Shown piece after piece: positions 5,992 through 13,065 of a stretch of DNA of 20,634 bases. A program made the position numbers and the translations under genes. Numbering within the stretch: the stretch's first letter is position 1; each line of letters begins with the position of its first letter. The stretch is from an uncultured bacterium (lineage in GTDB: Bacteria; CSSED10-310; CALFER01). The notes beneath the pieces were generated by a model. The model saw nothing but the letters and a program-made list of their open reading frames with translations, was not told the origin of the DNA and ran no database searches. Location: positions 1 to 20,634 of the forward strand of contig CALFER010000053.1 of assembly GCA_937951895.1 (NCBI GenBank), read 5' to 3'.

Positions 5992-8900
5992 TTACTTCCG
6001 GATCGTCATCCGTCCCATGATCAGCAGAAGTCCCAGAACGGCGATCATGAGAATATTCCCGGTGGTGCCGGTGGCGGGAATCGGGAGCGGCGTCGGAGTC
6101 GGCACGGTCGGCGTGGACGTCGGTGTGAAGGTCGGTGGGGCCGGCGTAAAGGTACTGGTCGGAGTCGGAGTTTGAGTGGGAGTGCTGGTCGGGGGAACCG
6201 GCGTATTCGTCGGTGTGAAGGTCGGCGTCGGAGTGACAGTCGGGGTGAAGGTGAACGTCGGGGTGTTTGTGGGCGGGACCGGTGTGTTCGTAGGCGTGAA
6301 GGTCGGAGTTGGAGTTCGTGTCGGAGTATTCGTCGGCGGGACCGGCGTTACAGTCGGGGTGAAGGTGAACGTCGGTGTGGGTGTGCGAGTCGGTGTGTTT
6401 GTGGGTGGGACCGGGGTCACTGTGGGTGTGAATGTGAACGTCGGGGTCGGCGTTCGTGTCGGCGTGAAGGATGGTGTATTGGTCGGAGGCACAGCCGTGT
6501 AAGTCGGTGTGTTCGTCGCCACGACCGGACAATCTCTCTGACCCGAAGTGCATTGTGTTCCGCAGGAATCGTAGTACACCCGGAACTGCCCGACGCCCCA
6601 GGCATCCGCGTAGGCATCGAAATAGACACCGATCATCACCTCAACCGAATTGCATGCGCACGGCAATGCAATCGTCTGAGCAGTTGCGGTTCGTGCCGAG
6701 CAACTCGTCGTCCACGTCGCCGTGTCGCTCCAGGCGAGTGTCCAACCCGACGGGCCGGTATCCGTGAGAGACGTGCAATCCGCGGAAGCGCCACCGTCGG
6801 CGCACCGCCAATAGACATTGAAATCGCCCTGTAGATTCGAGCTGTAGCCGTCGAATCCGTAACACATATCGAACATCAGGTTCTGAGTGCAATCCAGTGT
6901 GATCACCGGACTCACCAGATACTGCCAGTGCATTCCAACGTTCCCGCTCGCCCACTCCCATCCGACACGGCATTCGTCCGTCGGACTGCAAGTGGTCGGA
7001 CACATGGATGTGCCGGCATACAAACCAAGCGAGGCCGGATCGCAATCCAGGGCGAAGTTCGAGGTGACGGGAGTCGGAGAACAGACGTTGTTCATGACGA
7101 ACACTTCCGTGATCCCGCAGGGCGGGGTATTGGTCGGCGTGCTGGTCGGCAAGGATGAGGTGTTGGTCGGCGTGGGAGTCCGCGTCGGTGTGCTCGTGGC
7201 CGGTGCGGGTGTGTTGGTGCTGGTGGCAGTCGGAGTCCGGGTTGGAGTGCTGGTCGGTGTCAGGGACGTATTGGTGGGTGTCGGCGTACGGGTTGGCGTG
7301 TTGGTCGGAGGCACCGGTGTTGGTGTACGAGTGGGCGTGAATGTGGGCGTACGAGTCGGCGTATTCGTTGGCGGAGCCGGTGTGGGAGTTCGAGTGGGGG
7401 TCGACGTCGGGCCGTTGCACGAATCGAGATAGGTCATGATATCGCCCATGATCGTCGCCCGGTTCGCCGCCGTGTCGATGGCCTCGAAACCCCACGGCAG
7501 ATAGACCAGACAGTATGTGCCTGTGTAGCGCACACCACCAAACACGTTCGAACTGTAGTCCCAGCAGTTCACACCTCCACCAGTGGCGGTGATCTGACTC
7601 GGATACGTCTGGTTCGACGCGCCGGTCCCGCCGGTTATCGTTACCGTGCGTCCGGCAAAGATGTCCAATCCCGTCAGAGTCGTATCGTTCGTGTCGTCCG
7701 ATACATATGTCGCGTGCAGGTAGGTTGAGAAGAACGAATCGGTCCGGATGTCGTAACCGATATCCTGACCCGTGATGAAGAGTTTGCCGCCTCCGTTGAG
7801 ATACGTCGTCAGGTTCGTGATATCCGTCGCCGTCAAGGTGGTCGAGGAGTCGTCACCGCAGAACCAGATGACATACTGATGCGCCGTCAGATTCGCTGCG
7901 GAGGGACTCCCCTGGGTCGAAACGGTCCAGGTATCATATGTCCGTCCGAGTGTGGTCAGTGCGGTCGTAAAGAATGATTCGTATGATTCACCATTATCGT
8001 CATCCACGACCAGAATCGGCTGTGGAATCGGAGTCACGGTCGGAGTGCTGGTCGGAGGCGCGGCGATATTGGCGGATGCGCAGTTCGACATGATGCTCAC
8101 GCATTCCGAATTCGTACCGATCGCCTGCACCATATAGTAATACGTGACGCCCGGCCCGATCGCCGAATCGACGTACGAGGTGCTGGCGGATCCTTCCGAG
8201 ACAATCGTCATGCCGTAATCGCATCCGATGTCATTGCGATAGACTTTATAGGATGCGGCATTCGAGGTGGCACTCCAGGAAACCGTGATCGAACTCGCTC
8301 CTGCGACCGCGGTAATCGTCGGCGTTCCGATCGTCGGGCATCCGCTGTAACAGGCCGGTTGAGACCCGCAGGCGATCCCGTGATCGGTGAATTCCTGCCA
8401 CAGCCGGCAACCGTGCGGCGTGCCGTTGGTCAGGTTGCCGTCATTATCGTCAATACCCAGAAAGACCGTGTAGTAATTGGCAGAACCGCACCCGTTGACC
8501 GTCGCGGAGGTGTTGCACTGGCCACCGGAAGTGACCTGATACGCGGCATCGATCGTCGAAACACTCGAATAGAAAATCCGATCGCCCCATGCCCAGCCGG
8601 CCGGATCACCGATCACGCCGCGAACAGAGGCAATCGCATCCCAGATGGCTTGCGACGCGATGAGGCTCTCGCAGTGGCCCTCATAACCCATCGGTCCCAG
8701 ATAGCCCGTGTACGGACAGGACCATCGGTCACAATCGGCCGGGCTCGACGCAATGTTCGACGGGCGCACATCCGTCGACGTGTTCACATCGCGTACGCCC
8801 GTGCAGGTCGAATCGCAGCCGAAACTGCACGGTTCACCCGGCACGAAGTTGTGTCCGATGCAGGACGTGTGGGTCATCAGAAATGAACACGTGTCGGCGT

Positions 8901-10374
8901 ATGCTTCACCGGAGCCGGAATCCGCAGAAAAACCGTTTCCGTCGTTGGTGTCCAGTCCGTGTGCCGTCTCGTGCAGAAAAACCGATGCGATCTCACCGGT
9001 ATTCGAACACCCTCCACCGGAGCGATAGAAGTTGACGGAGGAGCCTCCCCAGTAAGCGTTACACGTGTTATTGATATTGACGTTGGCCGTCAGATTGCCG
9101 TTGATCCAGGTGTTGGACGGATTGTAATCCCGGGCAACCTCTTTCATTTTCGTGATGTGGTAGAAGCAGCACCGTGTCGCATGGGTGTTTCCGCTGCCGC
9201 CATAACCGGGCGTCGTGCAATCGGTGCCCGAACTGCTCCCGAAATGCAGATCGCCGGGAGCGGTCGCCGACAGGCTGATCGATCCACAGTTATCACTGAC
9301 GTTGACGTACTGACCGTTCAGTGTGATCGTCGCCGTTCCCGAACCATAGGAATAATTGCCGCCCGCATCGGTGTACTTCGTCGATCCGTTGGTCAACTGA
9401 GCGTAGGGAAACGGCCGGACGACCTCCGTGTCGAGATTCGTGACGGGGTAGATTCCGCCGTCAACCGACGCGAACTTTCTGGAATCCTGCAATACGACGA
9501 TACTTCCGTCATGCGCATCGATCATCGCCTCCCAGATGACATCGCTCGTTTCCATGCGAAACTCGAAGCGATACACGAGTCTGTGCGTATATCCCCTGCC
9601 TTCCACACCCTTGTATTCCGTGCTGTCGAACTGAGCGCCCTCCGATGCCACGGGCAGGATCATCAGATCGATGCCTGTGAGGGGGTCGGCTCGCCCCGGG
9701 AAATGTTTTTCCACATAATCCACGGCCTTGTTGAATGCGGTCTCTGCGGTGACATCCGGTGTCGTGGAGATCGTGACGTTCTCGATGAAGTACGATCCGA
9801 ACTGAATCAGATTCCCATTGTTGATCCGGAAAAACACATGACTCTTTCGAACCGGAACTCCATTCACGACCTGCATGAATCTGATCGATGAATACCGTTC
9901 GGATATATAACTGCCCTCGACATCGAGCTTGAGTTGGCTCTTATCGAGTCTGAACAACCCCGGATTGTCATCCATAAACGCTTCCGCGAGCATCCCGAAT
10001 ACGTGAGCGTCGATGGCATCGGTCGGTTTGAGTCCGATCGCCTCCATATCCTTCGCCGTCAACGAGTTGCCATTGCCCGGCAGCCAGGGAATGCCCTGCC
10101 CCTGAATCAAATCGGGACGCCCCCCGCGATGATCCATCGCGATGTCCCATTTCGAGCCATGACGACCGAGAAATACGGACCAGGCCGGCTCATTCCAGAC
10201 AAAATTGTCCGTGTAGGAATGGAAATCCCCGACCGGTAACACGAGAGTTTCCGGCTGGTGAATCTGGATCTTCCGGGCCAGATCACTGTCCGGACTGTCA
10301 GGGATCTGAATGCCGAACGCGAGTGTCGACACCATCAGTCCCGCACACAATGCAACCACACGTCTTGAAAACAT
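5992..10374 (-). CDS. Large secreted multidomain HExxH metalloprotease with PATG C-terminal tail
   Basis: A 1460-residue exported protein. The start at 10374 has AGGAGG 7 bases upstream and begins a signal peptide (MFSRRVVALCAGLMVSTLAFG). Domains in order: an FTP/PepSY-like propeptide about 130-300; a gluzincin-type catalytic domain with HETAHGLD (His468, Glu469, His472) and a downstream GEAYAD with Glu490, the third zinc ligand, 18 residues after His472 (thermolysin-like M4/M36 clans use this layout); a fibronectin III-like domain about 686-772; an alpha/beta domain about 789-982 beginning ILVVDDDNG, with GGGKLFITGQDIGYD, resembling ThuA/GATase-like folds; a Pro/Thr linker about 985-1085; a cysteine-rich, jelly-roll-like domain about 1086-1281; a second Pro/Thr linker about 1288-1431; and a tail with PATG at 1433-1436, a hydrophobic stretch and RK at the end. 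Probably a surface-anchored extracellular protease. Catalytic class is confident; substrate unknown. Confidence 0.85.
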   Translation of the reverse strand: MFSRRVVALCAGLMVSTLAFGIQIPDSPDSDLARKIQIHQPETLVLPVGDFHSYTDNFVWNEPAWSVFLGRHGSKWDIAMDHRGGRPDLIQGQGIPWLPGNGNSLTAKDMEAIGLKPTDAIDAHVFGMLAEAFMDDNPGLFRLDKSQLKLDVEGSYISERYSSIRFMQVVNGVPVRKSHVFFRINNGNLIQFGSYFIENVTISTTPDVTAETAFNKAVDYVEKHFPGRADPLTGIDLMILPVASEGAQFDSTEYKGVEGRGYTHRLVYRFEFRMETSDVIWEAMIDAHDGSIVVLQDSRKFASVDGGIYPVTNLDTEVVRPFPYAQLTNGSTKYTDAGGNYSYGSGTATITLNGQYVNVSDNCGSISLSATAPGDLHFGSSSGTDCTTPGYGGSGNTHATRCCFYHITKMKEVARDYNPSNTWINGNLTANVNINNTCNAYWGGSSVNFYRSGGGCSNTGEIASVFLHETAHGLDTNDGNGFSADSGSGEAYADTCSFLMTHTSCIGHNFVPGEPCSFGCDSTCTGVRDVNTSTDVRPSNIASSPADCDRWSCPYTGYLGPMGYEGHCESLIASQAIWDAIASVRGVIGDPAGWAWGDRIFYSSVSTIDAAYQVTSGGQCNTSATVNGCGSANYYTVFLGIDDNDGNLTNGTPHGCRLWQEFTDHGIACGSQPACYSGCPTIGTPTITAVAGASSITVSWSATSNAASYKVYRNDIGCDYGMTIVSEGSASTSYVDSAIGPGVTYYYMVQAIGTNSECVSIMSNCASANIAAPPTSTPTVTPIPQPILVVDDDNGESYESFFTTALTTLGRTYDTWTVSTQGSPSAANLTAHQYVIWFCGDDSSTTLTATDITNLTTYLNGGGKLFITGQDIGYDIRTDSFFSTYLHATYVSDDTNDTTLTGLDIFAGRTVTITGGTGASNQTYPSQITATGGGVNCWDYSSNVFGGVRYTGTYCLVYLPWGFEAIDTAANRATIMGDIMTYLDSCNGPTSTPTRTPTPAPPTNTPTRTPTFTPTRTPTPVPPTNTPTRTPTPTNTSLTPTSTPTRTPTATSTNTPAPATSTPTRTPTPTNTSSLPTSTPTNTPPCGITEVFVMNNVCSPTPVTSNFALDCDPASLGLYAGTSMCPTTCSPTDECRVGWEWASGNVGMHWQYLVSPVITLDCTQNLMFDMCYGFDGYSSNLQGDFNVYWRCADGGASADCTSLTDTGPSGWTLAWSDTATWTTSCSARTATAQTIALPCACNSVEVMIGVYFDAYADAWGVGQFRVYYDSCGTQCTSGQRDCPVVATNTPTYTAVPPTNTPSFTPTRTPTPTFTFTPTVTPVPPTNTPTRTPTPTFTFTPTVTPVPPTNTPTRTPTPTFTPTNTPVPPTNTPTFTFTPTVTPTPTFTPTNTPVPPTSTPTQTPTPTSTFTPAPPTFTPTSTPTVPTPTPLPIPATGTTGNILMIAVLGLLLIMGRMTIRK
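6082..6513 (-). repeat. Second Pro/Thr tandem-repeat linker (in the metalloprotease)
   Basis: The DNA repeats imperfectly with a unit of about 20-23 codons built from PPTNTPT, RTPTPTFTFTPT and VTPVPP. The same stretch on the plus strand gives open frames rich in Val and Gly, which I take as artefacts of the repeat. Such linkers are usually extended, often glycosylated spacers that hold a domain away from the cell surface. Boundaries are approximate. Confidence 0.8.
7120..7421 (-). repeat. First Pro/Thr tandem-repeat linker (in the metalloprotease)
   Basis: About 100 residues of STPTRTPTP and PPTNTPT-type repeats between the ThuA-like domain and the cysteine-rich domain. Less regular than the second linker. 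Boundaries are approximate. Confidence 0.8.
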
Positions 10375-10405
10375 AAAAAGCCCTCCTCAAAAGACCGTTG
10401 TCCAT

Positions 10406-10440
10406 AATGCAATTTCCATTCCTGAAATGGAAGCATTTTT
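10406..10440. promoter_or_regulatory. Bulged hairpin followed by a T-run in the divergent intergenic region
   Basis: TTCCATT (10414-10420) pairs with AATGGAA (10426-10432) and AATGC (10406-10410) with GCATT (10433-10437), separated by a 3-base bulge; TTTTT follows at 10436-10440 on the plus strand. It looks like an intrinsic terminator on the plus strand, but no plus-strand gene lies upstream. On the minus strand it would fall in the protease leader. Role open. Confidence 0.45.
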
Positions 10441-10445
10441 CGCGA

Positions 10446-10478
10446 CATATTGAAACATGCGTGTATTTTCAATATGAT
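10446..10478 (+). promoter_or_regulatory. Promoter of the pseudouridine synthase gene, embedded in a perfect inverted repeat
   Basis: TTGAAA (10450-10455), a 17-base spacer and TATGAT (10473-10478) make a good sigma70-like promoter for the plus strand. A perfect 10-bp inverted repeat, CATATTGAAA (10446-10455) and TTTCAATATG (10467-10476), covers both boxes, so the site may also be an operator. By symmetry the minus strand carries TTGAAA-17-TATGTC (10467-10472, 10444-10449), a weaker promoter towards the protease. Confidence 0.55.
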
Positions 10479-10503
10479 GGACTTCATGTACTGAAGGGCG
10501 ATC

Positions 10504-10516
10504 GGGTCGTCGACCC
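10504..10516. promoter_or_regulatory. Perfect 13-base palindrome just ahead of the pseudouridine synthase ribosome site
   Basis: GGGTCG-T-CGACCC is a perfect 6-bp inverted repeat with a single central base, ending 6 bases before the AGGAG at 10522. An alternative pairing joins GAAGGG (10493-10498) to CCCTTC (10514-10519). It could be an operator or an RNA leader switch; nothing in the sequence decides between these. Confidence 0.4.
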
Positions 10517-10533
10517 TTCGCAGGAGATCCAAA

Positions 10534-11460
10534 GTGGCACGTTTTTTCGTGACCGTGAAGCAAAACGATTCAGGCCGGAGTCTCGATAGCCTGCTCGCAG
10601 CACATATGACATTCTTCACCCCCGCGGACATCCGCCTTGCGATCATGGATGGAGGAGTTTACATCAATAAACGGCGCGTGACGGATCCCCTCACCATCGT
10701 GAATACAGCGGATGAAATCACCGTGTATTATTACGAATCGACCGCGGCCTGTCCGACGGTTGCTATCGGGGATCGGATCCTGTTCGAAGACGACTGGATG
10801 CTCGCGATCGACAAACCCTCCGGGGTCGCATCGGAAATGACCCGGCAGGGCAAACGCCATACACTCTCGGAATTCGTCGACACCCATCTTCGAAGCCGGT
10901 ATTTTCGCGCCATCCATCGTCTCGACATGGGAACCTCGGGCGTCATTCTGTTCGGAAAAAAGCCGCTCGCCACGCGGACTCTGATGATTCAGTTCCAGAA
11001 ACACCTCATCCGGAAACAGTACCTCGCGCGCGTTCTCGGAGCGCCGTCCCCGCCGGAGGGTACGATCGAAACGCTGCTGGATCGCGATCCCGCTGACCCC
11101 CGGAAAATGAAATCATCCCCGACGGGTAAGACGGCGATCACGCGATACCACACGATCATCGAATCGAGTTCCCCGCGATCCGCGTTGCTCGAAATCGATC
11201 TCCTGACCGGACGCATGCATCAGATCCGTGTCCATTTCAGCGAACTCGGCCATCCCGTTCTCGGCGACTGGCTCTATGGTCGTGCCGATTCAGCGCCGAG
11301 ACTCATGCTGCATGCACGGTCCATCCGGTTCACACACCCGAAAACCGGACAGGCGATGGCAATTGAAGCGCCGATTCCCGAGTTATTCAAGAGGAGCATG
11401 CCGGTCGCCCCCGATGAACTCTCCGCACCGTGCGAAAGGAGTCTGGATGAAACCCGTTGA
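10534..11460 (+). CDS. RluA/RluD-family pseudouridine synthase
   Basis: A 308-residue protein starting at a GTG at 10534, with AGGAG 7 bases upstream. An S4-like N-terminal region (ADIRLAIMDGGVYINKRRVT, about 31-50) is followed by the synthase domain: AIDKPSGV near 91, the catalytic motif HRLDMGTSG with Asp131 as the expected nucleophile, and RMHQIRVHFSELGHPVLGDW near the end of the domain. It should convert uridine to pseudouridine in rRNA or tRNA in the cytoplasm; which site is modified cannot be told, since RluA, RluC, RluD and TruC share these motifs. Its end overlaps the next gene by 14 bases, so the two are probably translated together. Promoter evidence is given at 10446-10478. Confidence 0.92.
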   Translation: MARFFVTVKQNDSGRSLDSLLAAHMTFFTPADIRLAIMDGGVYINKRRVTDPLTIVNTADEITVYYYESTAACPTVAIGDRILFEDDWMLAIDKPSGVASEMTRQGKRHTLSEFVDTHLRSRYFRAIHRLDMGTSGVILFGKKPLATRTLMIQFQKHLIRKQYLARVLGAPSPPEGTIETLLDRDPADPRKMKSSPTGKTAITRYHTIIESSSPRSALLEIDLLTGRMHQIRVHFSELGHPVLGDWLYGRADSAPRLMLHARSIRFTHPKTGQAMAIEAPIPELFKRSMPVAPDELSAPCERSLDETR

Positions 11461-12211
11461 TTGCGCTGATCTGTACTCGGACGGAAGGCATTATGATATG
11501 ATCACGAGCGGTTTTCTGGATGATCTGCCGTTCTATCGGCGGAGAATCGAGGAACTCGGTCAACCGGTTCTCGAACTCGCCTGCGGCACGGGCCGTCTGA
11601 CGATCCCGCTCCGGCAGAGCGGCATCGATATCGATGGAATCGATGTCTCGATCGACATGCTGCATCATGCCCGTCACAAGGCGCGCGAGGCGGGAGTCCG
11701 AGTCGCGCTGGGTATCGCCGACGTAAGACAGTTCATCCGCGACCGCCGGTATGCCGTCATTCTGTATCCGTTTAATGCGATTGCGCACATTCACACGGTC
11801 GACGACTTTCTGGCATGCATGGGCTGTGTCAAACGGCATCTCACACCCGGAGGCGTCCTGATCGTCGATATGTTCGTTCCGGATTTCCGGTACCTGATCC
11901 GGGATCCCAACGGTCGTTTTCCGGTCACGTCCTACGAACATCCGGACGGTTTGGGGACGGTTCAAGTCACGGAAAACAATCACTACGATCCCAGCACGCA
12001 GATCAATCACATCGTCTGGTATACACGCATCGGGAACCGCGCGGAAACGTCCGTCCGGAATAACATGAAACTCTACTATCCTCAGGAGTTTGAAGCACTG
12101 TTCCGTCTCGCAGGCTTCCGTATCATGCACCGGTACGGTAATTACGACGACTCACCCTTCAGTTCCGAGTCAGAAAAACAACTTCTGGTCGTGTCTCCGC
12201 AGCAGGAGTGA
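11447..12211 (+). CDS. Class I SAM-dependent methyltransferase
   Basis: A 254-residue protein starting at the ATG at 11447 (AGGAG 5 bases upstream), 14 bases inside the end of the pseudouridine synthase gene. The SAM-binding motif I is VLELACGTGRLTIPL at about 41-55, followed by the acidic end of strand 2 in DIDGIDVSIDML, then LGIADVRQF and YPFNAIAHI, which fit motifs II-III of the methyltransf_25 type fold. A C-terminal section (EALFRLAGFRIMHRYGNY) matches the usual final strands. The substrate is not evident. Co-translation with a pseudouridine synthase hints at an RNA-related role, but small-molecule methyltransferases look the same. Confidence 0.88.
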   Translation: MKPVDCADLYSDGRHYDMITSGFLDDLPFYRRRIEELGQPVLELACGTGRLTIPLRQSGIDIDGIDVSIDMLHHARHKAREAGVRVALGIADVRQFIRDRRYAVILYPFNAIAHIHTVDDFLACMGCVKRHLTPGGVLIVDMFVPDFRYLIRDPNGRFPVTSYEHPDGLGTVQVTENNHYDPSTQINHIVWYTRIGNRAETSVRNNMKLYYPQEFEALFRLAGFRIMHRYGNYDDSPFSSESEKQLLVVSPQQE

Positions 12212-12241
12212 CCTCCTCGCGGAATTCCCGGCAAATCGCAG

Positions 12242-12895
12242 TCACACCGGCATCAGATAGACCCGCGTCCTCTGACCGATCTCACGCCCGATCCTGCGGA
12301 TCAGGGGATCCGAATGCGTCGTCATCCTGTTGAGATACTTTTCGGCGTTTTTCTTCGTATTCTCGGCTGCCTTGATTTGCTGTTCATGGGTCAGGCATTC
12401 GGAGGCGGCCATATACCGATGCGCAAGGAACATCCAGATCGACGGGGCAATCGGTGAATTTTCATGTCCCTTCAGAAATGACTCGGCAGCCTGGGCCTCG
12501 GATAGCGGTCCTTCGCTCATCCCCTCCCATTCAAACATGATCCCGGCCGACCGGACAAAGGCCTGCACCAGAGAAACATCGACGGAATCCGGCGCGAGAC
12601 CCCAGATGATCGAGACCCACCGATGTTCCTTTTCGGCTCTGGTTTCCATCTCGAATGCCTGTTTCCCCGGAACGAACGTCGCCTGTACCGTTTTGAATCG
12701 GCGGATAAACGCTTCGATCCGTACACGCTCGCCCTCGGGGAAAGACTCGATGCGGATCGAATCCACCGGTTCCCATCCGAAGATGACGTCAAACAGACTC
12801 GATGCTACCTCGTGAGTCGAACCACCGGGCGGTTCGGCCGCTGTCGCCCCCCACATCCATCCGAGCATGACCAGGATCCATACATATGTCTTCAT
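12242..12895 (-). CDS. Exported protein of unknown function with a helical C-terminal region
   Basis: A 217-residue protein; the start at 12895 has GGAGG 5 bases upstream. A signal peptide is clear (MKTYVWILVMLGWMWGATAA, likely cut before Glu). Residues 25-115 alternate short beta-like segments (VDSIRIESFPEGERVRIEAF), and residues 135-217 look alpha-helical and TPR-like (NSPIAPSIWMFLAHRYMAAS, then KAAENTKKNAEKYLNRM). No catalytic or metal motif is visible. It converges with the methyltransferase gene (30 bases apart) and diverges from the 710-residue repeat protein. I do not recognise a family. Confidence 0.75.
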   Translation of the reverse strand: MKTYVWILVMLGWMWGATAAEPPGGSTHEVASSLFDVIFGWEPVDSIRIESFPEGERVRIEAFIRRFKTVQATFVPGKQAFEMETRAEKEHRWVSIIWGLAPDSVDVSLVQAFVRSAGIMFEWEGMSEGPLSEAQAAESFLKGHENSPIAPSIWMFLAHRYMAASECLTHEQQIKAAENTKKNAEKYLNRMTTHSDPLIRRIGREIGQRTRVYLMPV

Positions 12896-13051
12896 CCGAG
12901 CCTCCGTTTCGACTGCTGTCCATATCCTGCGAAACCGTAGCGATTATTCAGAAGCGTTGCAAGACAGGACGGATCGCTGCCGGCAGAACCGCATACCCTC
13001 CGTGCCTCCGGACACCTGACAGATTTCGCTGCAACGGCCTGGACATTCATG

Positions 13052-13057
13052 TATAAT
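13052..13057 (+). promoter_or_regulatory. Consensus -10 box for a near-leaderless transcript
   Basis: TATAAT lies at 13052-13057, so the expected start of transcription is about 13064, two bases ahead of the ATG at 13066. The -35 candidate at the right distance (CTGCAA, 13029-13034) is poor. No Shine-Dalgarno precedes the ATG, which fits leaderless translation. Confidence 0.4.
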
Positions 13058-13065
13058 CCGAAAAT

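Noticed and set aside
6176..7432. Plus-strand frames made of Val/Gly repeats, and a possible CRISPR-like repeat
   Set aside because: They are the reverse strand of the Pro/Thr codon repeats. Spacing is irregular and there are no unique spacers, so it is not a CRISPR array.
6641..7495. A 284-residue minus-strand frame rich in His, Asp and Ser
   Set aside because: It is a shifted frame of the Pro/Thr linker and cysteine-rich domain of the metalloprotease; the main frame has recognisable domains.
12896..13065. Promoter for the 217-aa gene (TTGCAA at 12957-12962, TACGGT 17 bases on)
   Set aside because: Only three of six bases match the -10 consensus, so I did not list it. No other feature is seen in this gap apart from the TATAAT near 13052.
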